This document shows positions 1 to 10,195 of a DNA stretch of 64,000 nt, one piece after another. This DNA comes from Rhabdophis nuchalis (Eukaryota; Chordata; Lepidosauria; Squamata; Natricidae). The notes under the pieces were generated by a model. It saw nothing but the letters and a program-made list of their open reading frames with translations. It was not told the origin of the DNA and ran no database searches. Positions within the stretch are counted from its first letter, which is position 1. Each line of letters starts with the position of its first letter. Location of the stretch: NCBI GenBank assembly GCA_039707465.1, contig CM077643.1:319987919-320051918 (forward strand). Reading direction: 5' to 3'. A program made the position numbers and the translations under genes.

Positions 1-560
1 GATGAAAAGCACGGTAACCTGGTGGGCACATTTCAACGAGGGGGAGTCCACCCTCATGGCCCAACCAGGTCTCCGCGATTCCTGCCAGGTCCGGCTCCCC
101 CTCTGACACAAGGTCATGAATGAGGGGGGCTTTGTTGACAACGGACCTGGCATTGCAAAACATCAGCCTCAGGCCCTGGCTCTGTATTCCCTGACCACCT
201 AGCCTGCGGGGGTTGTGACACCTGACCGTTTGTAACCAATGGCTACGTGTCCCCAACCGGGAGGATGGAACTTGCCTCCCCTCGGACCTGCCTCTCCCCA
301 CGACCTTCTGGATGGAAATGCCCTCCATTGGAACGACTTGTGTTTCCCCCCCCCTAACGGATCCTTCCGCTTCCCTCCGTCGCCTGCTGGCCCGGCCCCC
401 TCTTTCCTCGTTCGTCTCTGCCTGTTTATACCCTCCCCCCTCCCTGATACCCCCTAAAATAGACAATAATTTATGAGCTAAAAACCCCCTGAGACCGCGC
501 CTCGCCCACCTCTCTGGATCAATTAATCCCTCCTCGAGGTGGGCCCTCGTAAGAGCGGAG
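1..560 (-). mobile_element. L2-clade LINE, 5' part with start of endonuclease domain
   Basis: Read on the minus strand, positions about 220 to 1 give an open frame with the start of an APE-type endonuclease: an FCNARSVVNK-like segment, then DLVSEGEPDLAGIAETWLG and a PPGYRAF-like stretch. This is the usual N-terminus of CR1/L2-type LINE endonucleases, which nick target DNA for reverse transcription. The rest of the ORF runs off the left edge. From about 220 to 560 the sequence is GC-rich with no convincing frame and is probably 5' UTR. The L2 clade is inferred from the two other L2 copies in the window; these lack this part, so the link is indirect. Confidence 0.7.
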
Positions 561-767
561 GGCCAAACCTGCGAGTGGGGGGATTCCCGCAGTAGGAGAA
601 GGTCTGCCTTTGAGTACATAGCAGGACAGAATAAAATTCAGGGCATCATTTGATTTGAGGGATGATTAAAAGATGTTTAAAAAGGTGTTACAATAAAATT
701 CATATCAGATAAGCCTACAGGACAGCTCGTAAAATAGAGTCTTAGGGTAATAAATAGAATAAATAGA
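561..767. other. AT-rich spacer between LINE 5' region and minisatellite
   Basis: No coding frame or recognised repeat. It may be part of the LINE 5' UTR, but nothing in it proves this. Confidence 0.3.
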
Positions 768-1500
768 TCAAATAAGGTGCAAAGGTGCAAAGTCTTGGGC
801 ATGGCCTCCGAAAGTCCAGTCTGGCGTCTCTCCAGCCTCAGGCCTCGGCCTGCAATGTTCAGTCTCAGGCCTCGGCCCAGTTCTTATTAGGCGGCCTAGC
901 CTCCAGCGCTCCACTTCCCAGCCTACCTGGCCTCCAGCGCCCCACTCTGTTCTTTTAATCTCCGGCCTCCAACGCTCCACTCCAGCGTTTTGCTCTTCCT
1001 GGCTCCTCCAGCCTCTCGGCCTCCGCCGCTCCTGGCCCCCAGCGCTCCTCCAACTCCTATAGCACTGCACGCAGCTCTTTCCGGCCTCGGTATCTGGTCT
1101 TCGAGACTCTCCGGCCTCCAGCGCTCCTCTCGGCTCCTCATAGTTCTTCCCCGGCCTGGTCTCAACTCTTCCCAGCCTTGGTCTCTTCCCGGCCTTGGTC
1201 TCCTGGCCCAGAGGAGCGCCCACACGCCCCTCTGCCCGGCCTTTGGTGCTCCAGCGCACCATACGCCCACACGCCCTTCTACCTGGCCTCCGACTCTCCG
1301 GCGCTCCATCTCCGGCGCTCTCCGGCGCTCCGGTTCTCCGAAGCTCCCTTTATCTGGCCTCCGGCGCTCCGCATGTTTCAGCGCCGATCTTCAGCGCCGC
1401 CCGACTGACTAGGCCAACGCCCGGCACCTCCAGCTGGCCGGCTCCTTCCGGCCACTCGCCCCATTCTCAGCCGTCTGCCCACCCTGTGGGGCCATTTGGG
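768..1500. repeat. GC-rich imperfect minisatellite (GGCCTCCAGCGCTCC-like units)
   Basis: A run of degenerate units built on GGCCTCCAGCGCTCC, CTCCGGCGCTC and CCCGGCCTTGGTCTC covers this stretch, which is far richer in CpG than the flanks. Open frames on both strands here come from the repeat composition, not from genes. On the minus strand it lies upstream of the LINE endonuclease start. It could be a tandem-repeat 5' UTR or promoter of that LINE, or an independent CpG-rich repeat. The stretch 1500-1640, with a CGCATGCGCA motif, may belong to the same unit. Confidence 0.6.
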
Positions 1501-1636
1501 CCACGATAGAACACCCAGGGTGGGGGCTTACTGGACCCCAACCCTCAAGTTGGTAAAAAGGGCCGGGGACCATCCCTCTCTCTCCATGAGCCCCGCGGTC
1601 CGCGCAGGGCTCAGCGGCAGACCGCCATCTCCCGCG

Positions 1637-1842
1637 CATGCGCAGTCACATTCCGTTACCATCCCATCAAAGGTGGCTCCTATTTTTCGACTTGCATTTT
1701 TACATGCTTTTGAACTGCTAGGTTGGCAGAAGCTGGGACAAGTAATGGGACCTCACTCCATTATGCAGCACAAGGGATTCGAACTGCTGACCTTTCTGAT
1801 CAACAAGCTCAGCATCTTAGCCACTGAGCCACCTCGTCCCAA
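1637..1842 (-). mobile_element. Sauria-type SINE (tRNA-derived), truncated
   Basis: The minus strand begins with a tRNA-like head: GAGGTGGCTCAGTGGCTAAG (A-box region), then CAGTTCGAATCCC (B-box region). The body then matches three other copies in the window (22642, 56290, 63566). The 3' part carrying the BovB-like tail is missing. Such SINEs are transcribed by RNA polymerase III from the internal boxes and are mobilised by BovB/RTE LINE proteins. The CGCATGCGCA segment at the downstream end may already be the neighbouring GC-rich repeat. Confidence 0.85.
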
Positions 1843-2756
1843 TGTAGATTAGGAAAAAGTCTCTCCTTAAGGATTGAGAGATGACCTGGATCTTTGTCCA
1901 CACTCCTTTCACTTGCCCTTTCAATCCCTTATCAAGGATGGCAATGTGGAGGTTTATCCAGGGACCATTATAGGGAGCCTTGGAGCTATGAGAAGGATAG
2001 TTCTCATAGTTCTCTCGCACAAGGAATAAAAGGAAGGGGAAAACAGAGCTTTTCAATATTGCATTTTTAAAATAATTTGTGCCTTTAAAAAACCCACTGA
2101 TGTAATTTGGCATTGGATTCTGCATTGCTGAAGATAAAACACTCTGGCTTGGCTGTTAGTCTTTTGGGTCACTGGTTGATAATAACAACAACAGTTGTTT
2201 TCCTTCTCCTTCTCTCTACCACCTTTTGATATAATTGCTATCAAAATAAGGATCCTATATAATTAGGTTCCTTTGAACATTCCTTGAACACAGGTGACTT
2301 CAAGAAGATTTCTTGAAACTATCAAAGTGGCCTGCTTCTGATATTGACTAATGATTGACCCCGGAGACTTCCAAGATCAGTGAAGCATATTCACACACAC
2401 AACTCACACAAATACATATACATCTGATTAAAACCAGCCTTCCTGAAATTCCTTGGAAAGTCGGTGCTTGCTGCAACAATGTGAAAAATCCGGTTCTCTG
2501 TGGAGCCATTTGCAAGTGTTGAATCCACATTAAAAAATAAGCTATTAAAAATGAAAAGTGTTCTGGAGGTACAAATACAGACCTAATTCCCCTCCTCCAA
2601 TCTACACAATGCTCTACTTCCACTTCTATGGACCTTTGAATATTGTGCATGAAAGACTGCCAAGAATTTCTGCATTATCCAGTCAACCTAAGCATTTCTT
2701 GGCCTGTGTGAGAATTATCCCATGAGATGAATGTATATGAAGATAGCAATAACAAA
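1843..2756. other. No gene seen
   Basis: AT-rich sequence with no convincing coding frame, repeat end or RNA structure. Confidence 0.5.
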
Positions 2757-2968
2757 AGCGCTTAGACTTATATACCACTTCACAACCCTCTCCAAGCGAT
2801 TTACAGAGTCAGTATATTGCCCCCAACAATATGGGTCCTCATTTTACTGACCCCGGATGTGTGGAAGGCTGAGTCAACCTTCAGCCGGACAGAATCGAAC
2901 TCCTGGAGTGGGCAGTGAGTTAGCCCTGCAGGACTTCACTCTAACCACTGTGCCACCATGGCTCTGAT
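2757..2968 (-). mobile_element. tRNA-derived SINE, second family
   Basis: On the minus strand a tRNA-like head (GGTGGCACAGTGGTTAGAG, then AGGAGTTCGATTCTG) is followed by a body containing GGGGGCAATATACTGACTC and an end reading GTGGTATATAAGTCTAAG. A plus-strand copy of the same family lies at 26262-26497 and shares the body and the TATATAAGC/TTAAGTGC end, so this is a dispersed family distinct from the Sauria-type copies. Confidence 0.8.
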
Positions 2969-2977
2969 ATTCTATTC

Positions 2978-3101
2978 CAGGGCTGTAAAACCCATGGCCC
3001 AAGGGCCAGATGCATCACATGCTGGCCACACCCATGCAAATGGAGGAAAAGTTGCAATACATCATGTGATGCTGCCATGACAATGCGAGTTGACACCACT
3101 G
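2978..3101. mobile_element. Short hAT-like non-autonomous DNA transposon
   Basis: The ends are CAGGGCTGTAAAACCC and, inverted, CAGTGGTGTCAACTCG, so the element has degenerate terminal inverted repeats with CAG...CTG tips. The flanks TTCTATTC and TTCCATTT agree at 6 of 8 positions, which fits a decayed 8-bp target-site duplication as hAT transposases make. It has no coding capacity. It sits directly beside the SINE at 2757-2968. Confidence 0.65.
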
Positions 3102-3109
3102 TTCCATTT

Positions 3110-3932
3110 AATTGTTGTAATCACCAGACATGGCTCCTCCTCCTTCTGATCATTGCAGCCTATTTCTTGTGAGGGCAAGAAAGCAAAATAAATACTGCTC
3201 CTCCTCCCTCCTCATAGAGGGTTTTTAAAGCAGTGGTTTTATGAAGAGAAGCAACAGGATTGTGGTTCTCTGAAGTGTTGTCATTGGAGACATCTTAGCA
3301 ATCAGTTGAAGCTGACCAATATTCAAATCATTGCAAATTAAAGAACCTGGGCCTGCACTACCCTGTTTTCCTTCTCTCTTGCCATATTCCTTTCCTTTTT
3401 GTCACAACTTTTGAATATGTAAGCGATGCCCTTAAGAAAGCAGGGCAAATCTTCATTTTCTTATTCCACCTGAAATTCTAGAAGTCTTTCAGACTGAAGA
3501 ATGCTAGTACTTTAAATCAATAAATTTTCTGGCTCGCATGGGTCACTTTTATTTGAAAGGTGACTGCTATATGCAGATGAGCATGTTCGCACACCTTCAC
3601 AGCCCTATTGGTTTGGTCCTCCACAACAGACCCAGTTTCTCATATTTCTCTTTGGGAAAATTAATTGCCAATCCCTGCTCTAGACTGTATCATTCTATTC
3701 CACCTGCAATCAAACCAACTGGCTTTAAAAAAAGAACTCCAAAAAAAAAAGACCCATATCTATGCCTTTGCACTGTGTTCTTAGTGTGGGAAATCTGTCT
3801 GAAAGGAACAGTAGAATGCATGATGCAAAGTTGGGAATGATTGGCATTACTATTAAACTTAAGAGCCTGAAACCAGAGTCTAAAATAAGTTTCTGTGGCA
3901 GCCTGAGACCACCCTGCCATTGGAACTCATTC
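3110..3932. other. No gene seen
   Basis: AT-rich single-copy-looking sequence. Short open frames lack any recognisable domain. Confidence 0.5.
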
Positions 3933-3940
3933 CTATACGA

Positions 3941-4177
3941 CAGGGATCAGCAACCAATCTGGAGCTGCATGTGGCTCTTTCATCCCTCTGCTGCAGCTCC
4001 CTGTCACTGCCTGGCTCCACAATTGATAGGGCTTTTGGTTAGGACAGGTAGAGGAAAAAGGACACTGTGCTAGGAGGAGACTTTATGGTGGAGGAACCGG
4101 TCAGCTCTAGAATTGAATGTGGGGCTTTCAGTTAGGACCTTTGCAGCTCTTTGACTGTTTAAGGTAGCCAACACCTG
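3941..4177. mobile_element. hAT-like non-autonomous DNA transposon
   Basis: It begins CAGGGATCAGCAACC and ends GGTAGCCAACACCTG, an inverted pair with CAG...CTG tips. Inside, GCATGTGGCTCTTTCATCC and CAGCTCTTTGACTGTT are typical of hAT-derived MITEs. The flanks CTATACGA and GTATAGGG agree at only 5 of 8 positions, so the duplication is uncertain. There is no coding capacity. Confidence 0.6.
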
Positions 4178-4185
4178 GTATAGGG

Positions 4186-7061
4186 GATGTAATCCTTCTC
4201 CCACAGACAACAGGGTGAAGAGAGAGAGAGAATTAATGTTTCAGTCATTGACTTAGATAAGTAGGCATGGGCCATCTCTGTTGGACAGACAATAAAAAAT
4301 GCCTCCCTTGCTTTCAGGGCAGACTTTTGTTTTCCTGTGATATAGGAGACAAAGGCAACCCCATCATCTGGCTAGAAACATTATTCTGATGGAGGTCAAC
4401 AGATGCCTCCAGGGGTTGCCGCCAGGTTGCTTTTAGCAGCTGTACTGGCTTGTCTCTGGAACAGATGTTGTCTTTGCTGCCCCAAGACAAACTTGAAGCT
4501 TATGGTCTGTGAATACTCACTGGTGCTGCCTTGCCCATATATTTGTTTTTTTAGGAACCCAGTTGACATGCTTAACTTAAGCAGAAGATGAGCAAACAAC
4601 CCACTGTGGGAGCTTGTGAGGCTGAAGCTCAAGGCATTAAAGGAGATTGGATCATTCTTCTATGACTCCCGACTCCCCCATTCTTCTGATGTCCTCATGC
4701 AGGGAGAGGTCTCTTTATACAGCTGCTGTCTCCAGAGAATTAAATTGGAAGTGTAGCTTCCCCAAAAAAAAAAATCGGAAGTGTAGCTCTGTTACTTAGC
4801 AAGGCAGACAGTCCCTAAGATTTAAAAGCAGAGATTGCTGATGTCAAATAAAGGGCAGTCTCCACTTGATTTTCAAAAGCTTAGACTGGGGCAGTGTTGC
4901 TTTTTACCCCCAAGATCTATTGCAAAAGATCTTTTAATTCATGGAAATGAATTTTATGACAAGTCAGTCTGCATTGTTAGGTGCATCATTTTTGAACCCT
5001 TGGTCTTCCATTTCCTTCAGGAATAAATTTTCCACTGACACAGCTTAGGTAATTAGAAAGCTTTTTTTCCCCCAGTGTGGTATTAGGGTCTCTCTCTCTC
5101 TCTCTCTTTCATTCTGTCTCATCTCTGCCTACCAGATTTAATGTATTTCCAGGTCAGTTCCCAAATAGCTTCAGCTCTTTCTACTCCACTTCTTTGAGAA
5201 ATTCAGCAAATACCCACAGAGTCATCTTGCTCACGCTGTGTTTATAACTTCCCCAGTCCCTCACTTTTTGCCAAGTTGTGTACGCAAGACAAATTGAGAG
5301 TTAAGACTTTGCATCGAAGCTCAGATCCCATCTCAAATATCTCAGGACCTTCGGAAATTCTGGATTAGTTCAACATTTGGGAATCACCGTATCAGGTTTC
5401 TCTTTGCTTCGTGGGCTTTTTGATGTTATCTTAATCCCTTTGCAGAATCATCATGGTGAAAAAGATATTTTGCGACACATCAAATCTATGAGAATGGCTG
5501 AGTGGTTATTCCTTCACACTATTAATAACTCTGTGTTTACAAGAATGAGAGCTAATTGGTGTCCACCTTCAGATGCTGTTACTGAAGTTAGGCGATACAG
5601 GTTTAGCTAAACAGGATCTCTGGATTATTTTCTCCTTCCCTCCACTTTGTTTTTAAGCCAATTTATGCTAGGATTGTTATGGGAAACAAGATGGCAAACA
5701 GCTGAAGAAGCTTCTTGGATGAGAAGCAAAATGTCTTCAAAGAGAAACCAGAAAGTCCTGTTGCCTCTTTAAAAAGCACCTTTGGGACAACCATGATCTG
5801 GATGACTGAGAATCTCCATAGATATGTAGATGGCAATGCTTTGTCATGGTCCTTTGAGCTTCCAGAGAAGAGGCAAGATATTTTTTACCAACTTCAGAAG
5901 CCTGCATTAGTTAAAATCACAGCACACACTTGATTGAAGGCAGATTGCAACCTTGTAATAAAATAGGGGATAAGGTTTTAAATGCCATCTGCTCACTTTT
6001 TGGGAAAATACAAGATGCTCTTTGTTTATTTGTTAATTATTTTAGTTTAAGCCCGGCTTTTCATCTTTAGGATGTTTAAGGCAGCCAGCAGATCCATAAC
6101 ACACACATGCACACACAAACACTCACACACTTGCAAAGGTAGGTCAGTCAACTTTGTGTTGGTTTCAATGGGAGCCTGTCCAGATTTGTTTCTGATTCTG
6201 GAGCATGAATTGGGAAAAAATAGATCTCTGCCTTCCCACTATTCACCATAGGTAAAGCTCCAAACAATAATTAACAGCACCTATTACTTTCTTGCTTGAA
6301 TGCAAACCAGGACAATGTTTGAGTATTATGAAAGAATAAGCCCATGCACCAAAATATGTAAAATCAGGGCAAGGGTTTCAAATTCAATTTTTTTTAAACT
6401 AAGGAACCATTTAGTGAGACCACTTCTACAGCATTCTCAACCTCCTAATAATACTGTGATGGTGCAATTTGACTCTCAACCTCTCCATTCTTGATCCCTC
6501 TGGAGATATTCTTTAAGTTTGTGGTTATGCATATTTCTAGAAGTAGAGCCAAAATGACAGGGTTTGGAGATGAGTAAGAAATGCTTATGTCATAAGGCAG
6601 AATATAGATCCAAACAGCTCTATTATCAGGTTTAACAACATGAATTCATGAATAATCTATGAACATGTAAAACTGTTATATGCTGTGTTTCAATCTTTTT
6701 TTGCTTTGGAAAACCTACAAAAATTGTAAAGCCTGTTTTGTCTCCCTTCTTTTTTGAAGTTTACATACCTGGGATGGTAAGAAAAAAAATTGTGTTGTTT
6801 TGGTTCATCTGGTACACTGATGAGCCTCCTTTCTTGTTTTCAGTTATCTTTTTTAAATTTAGTTTCCATTGCAACACATGTAAGCAAATCAAACAAGTTG
6901 AGGCCACGTTTCTTATCTTAGTAATTTAGAGAAAGGAGGCAACTAATCAAGACCAGAAAGCAATCCAAGCTGGAGCTCTCCATCATGTATTAACTTTTGG
7001 CTAGCAATTGATTTTAAAGCAACTACTGACTACTGGGCCCTACTTCAGATTCTACAAGTTG
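4186..7061. other. No gene seen; short CT and CA tracts
   Basis: Unremarkable AT-rich DNA. It contains a CT run near 5090-5108 and an interrupted CA run near 6098-6132. The longest open frames (60-77 codons) show no domain, signal peptide or splice context I can defend. Confidence 0.45.
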
Positions 7062-7560
7062 GATTTCAATACAATACAATACAATACAATACAATAGCAG
7101 AGTTGGAAGGGACCTGGTAGGTCTTCTAGTCCAACCCCCTGCGTGGGCAGGAACCTTATACCATTTCAGACAAATGGCTATCTAACATCTTCTTAAAGAC
7201 TTCCAGGGTTGGGGCATTCACAACTTCTGGAGGCAAGCTGTTCCACTGGTTAATTGTTCTAACTGTCAGGAAATTTCTAAGTTCTAAGTTGCTTCTCTCC
7301 TTGATTAGTTTCCACCCATTGCTTCTTGTCCTGCCCCCAGGTGCCTTGGAGAATAGTTTGACTCTCTCTTCTTTGTGGCACCCTCTGAGATATCGGAACA
7401 CTGCTATCATGTCTCCCCTGGTCCTTCTCTTCATCAAACTAGACATACCCAGCTCCTGCAGCCGTTCTTCATATGTTTTAGTCTCCAGTCCCCTAATCAT
7501 CTTGGTTGCTCTTCTCTGCACTCTTTCCAGAGGGAAACCAGGGAGAGATTCAGCCAGTTG
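7062..7560 (-). mobile_element. CR1-clade LINE, 3' end with RT ORF C-terminus
   Basis: The minus strand encodes the C-terminal part of a CR1 ORF2 in one open frame: LERVQRRATKMIRGLE, YEERLQELGMSSL, RRTRGDMIAVFRYL, NQWNSLPPEVVNAPT and FKKMLDSHL, ending in a stop. A short 3' UTR follows (GGTTGGACTAGAAGACC on minus), then an ATTGT pentanucleotide tail, seen on plus as CAATA repeats at 7072-7095. The copy is strongly 5'-truncated, as usual for CR1. The catalytic RT region is absent, so it is inert. Confidence 0.9.
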
Positions 7561-7570
7561 GCAGTACCAG

Positions 7571-8636
7571 AATCTTTCAACAGCAGCCATGGTTGACTCT
7601 TCTGGTAAAGAATGTGTCTTCTTTCCCTTTGGGATTTCCTCACTCTTGCCACTAATTTTTTTATTCTAAGAATCTGCATGACATTTCCTCTGTAATTCAG
7701 TTTATCAGCATTCTTCTGTTATCTTTTCTCAACCTCCCTCTTGATTTCAAATATGATAGCTTCCTAACCCCATTCTGCCTTTGTCATGTCTACCTGTTCA
7801 GTAATGGTATTTCTGGAAGACAGCCTGAACTCAAGCACAGCACACGCTGAAAAAGGATTGGTTGCATGTGCCACGGTCACAACCAGCATCTCTCAACCTT
7901 TTTAACTAAACAAGGGCACAGCAAATGTCAGACTCTTAACACCTGTGCATTTTTTACAATACACTGAACTTCCAATTCCACTTTACCATACATTTTATGC
8001 ACATCTTCCAAATATGAACATTTCTCATCTCCTGAAAATAACACAAATTGATGCATACATTTTTTTATCTAAGAATTTTTAATCTAAGAATTGCACTGCC
8101 CAATGAAAGGAAATGTGCAACTGTTATCCTTTCAAGAACCTCAGATTAGATGGGTGTGCTTAAAATTCTAATTCTCTTCACTGCTTTCCAGAAGGTTAAC
8201 CTGTATCAAGCTTAGCTGGTACATCGTATATCCTCTCCTACGTTTTCAAAATGCTAAAGGTCTCGTGCTTCTGTTTCAGCAGGTAGGTTTTGCTGATGGC
8301 AGGAGAAGCTGTGCCACTTCGGGGTAGGATCTCACCTTCTGTACTTTGATCTTCTGCTGAAGTCATCAGTTCACTTCCTTATCATCCATCTCTAATTAGG
8401 AGAGATTTAGAAAGCTGGCTGGAAGTGACAATGGAAAACAAGTAATTAAACAAAAAGGTGAAGGAGGATGAACAAAACAAAAACCGCCCTCCCTTTACTG
8501 AAGGTCATACTGACAAAAGTAACATGAGAAATCAATGACTTCAGAGCATTAGAATCAGGTGACTCAATCCATCAGGCAGACAGGTGACAGTCACCTTCAT
8601 TTACTAGACAAATTACACTATGGATATGTCTGTCTG
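7571..8636. other. No gene seen
   Basis: No gene, repeat end or RNA gene recognised. Composition matches the surrounding AT-rich DNA. Confidence 0.45.
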
Positions 8637-8656
8637 TCTGTCTGTCGGTCTGTCGG

Positions 8657-8733
<77 letters not shown>

Positions 8734-8762
8734 TTATCTATCTCTCTCTCTCTCTCTCTCTA
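8637..8762. repeat. Compound microsatellite TGTC / TATC / TC
   Basis: Tandem TGTC units (two changed to GGTC) pass into about twenty TATC units and then a TC run. Read on the other strand this is GACA followed by GATA, the same pairing as the larger array at 24607-24788. Confidence 0.97.
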
Positions 8763-8966
8763 TTAGAACAATCCAACTATAAAGATTGGAGAAAGTGAAA
8801 CAGGAACTGTACATTTGGGGACTAATTTAAAAATTCCCTTTTTTCTAGATGTAAATCTGATATGACCTATATTATCACTTGTTATCTCTAGTGAGCAGTT
8901 TTAGTTGATCAAGTACCACAAGTGTTATTTGCAGTGATCCCCAAGAGTATATTGGAAGCTCTAGAC

Positions 8967-9310
8967 CAGTGATGGCGAACCTATGCCACAGGTGCCACAG
9001 GTGGCACATGGAACCATTTATTTGGGCACGTGAGGCGTTGCCCTGACAGCACTAGCGCACATGTGTGCGCTGGCCAGCTGATTTAGGCCTTCTTTTGAGG
9101 CTGTTTTTTGCCCTCTGGAGGCTTCAGGGAAGCTCCTGGAACCTCTGGAGGTGGGGGGGGGAAGGCTGTTTTCACCCTCTCCAGGCTCCTAGAAAGCCTC
9201 CGGAGCCTGGGCACGCACATAGCATTATGGGTGTGGCACACTCAAGCACGACCCCCTCCTGCACTCTCCCCGCTTTTGGCCCGCAAGCCAAAAAAGGTTA
9301 GCTATCACTG
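8967..9310. mobile_element. hAT-like element, family A, with perfect 8-bp duplication
   Basis: Starts CAGTGATGGCGAACC and ends GGTTAGCTATCACTG, with matching terminal inverted repeats. Both flanks are CTCTAGAC (8959-8966 and 9311-9318), a perfect 8-bp target-site duplication as expected for hAT. The 344-bp body has GGTGCCACAGGTGGCAC near one end and GGCCCGCAAGCCAAAAA near the other, and no coding capacity. Two relatives lie at 34478-34830 (opposite orientation) and 42828-43198 (same orientation). Confidence 0.9.
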
Positions 9311-9318
9311 CTCTAGAC

Positions 9319-9858
9319 CATTGCTAATAAAAAACACAGAATTTGAAAATAACATTTCCACTTACTTGAGGACATCACTGTTAGCAGTTTTGATGTTAAA
9401 GTCATATTCATCTATAGAGCTCTCATTTAACCATTAGTGCTAATATTTATGGAGTTGGCAGACATTCGTGAAGTTTACACATCCAACACAAAATTATTGT
9501 TTTGAAGGAGGTTATAAATTAGTGGATGCAACTGTTAATCTCTGTTTCAGTACTCTGGTTGAAATGTGAATTATGGGAAGAAGTCTGATATGAAATAATT
9601 CCATTGGTCCATGTTGTCTAGACTAGCAGCAACTCTAGGATTTCCCAAAGGAATCATTTCCAGTGCTACCTGGGAGGAGGGATAGATTTAGCCAATTTAA
9701 AGTTGTTTTGGCCGATGCAGAGATACTTTAGTGTGTTTCATCAAGGTGCAGCATTGTTCTAAATTCTATTTTTTAAAAACTAAGCAAAAAGGTTCACTGT
9801 TGAATTTGTATGCTACTTTTCCTAACATAATGGCCATTTCCCCATTCCATTTTGTATA
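9319..9858. other. No gene seen
   Basis: No gene or repeat recognised. Confidence 0.45.
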
Positions 9859-10180
9859 CAGAATAACAGAATAATAGAATTGGAAGAGACTTTGGAGGTC
9901 CTCTAGTCCAACCACTTGCTCAGGTAGGAAACCCTATACCATTTCAGATAGTTGTCCAATCTCTTCTTAAAAAGGTCCATTGTTGGAGCATCCACAAGTT
10001 GTTCCATTGATTAATTATTCTATCAGGAAATTTCTCCTTACTTCTAGGTTGATTCTCTCCTTGACTAATTTACATTCATTGCATCTAGTCCTGCCCTCAG
10101 GTGCTTTAGAGAATAGTTTGATTCCCCTTTCTTTGTGGCAGCCCTTTAGATATTGGAATATTTATATGAAATGCTTACTG
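9859..10180 (-). mobile_element. CR1-clade LINE 3' end, decayed
   Basis: It matches the copy at 7062-7560 in order and orientation. On plus it has TTGGAAGAGACTTTGG, CTCTAGTCCAACCACTTGC, a TCTCTTCTTAAAAAGGTCC segment, and GTTCCATTGATTAATTATTC in place of the usual WNSLP-coding segment. The frame is broken by small deletions. The tail is AT-rich (ATAACAGAATAATAG). The right end stops abruptly beside the L2 tail. Confidence 0.85.
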
Positions 10181-10195
10181 AATATACATTCTAGG

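Noticed and set aside
768..1412. Several overlapping 100-160 codon frames on both strands
   Set aside because: They are produced by GC-rich, stop-poor minisatellite units. No domain, and the opposite-strand frames overlap.
1637..1842. tRNA gene
   Set aside because: The A- and B-box-like sequences belong to SINE heads here and in the other copies. No cloverleaf with acceptor stem is maintained.
5377..5933. Adjacent 72-77 codon plus-strand frames as exons
   Set aside because: No domain similarity, no consistent splice sites, and lengths expected by chance in this composition.
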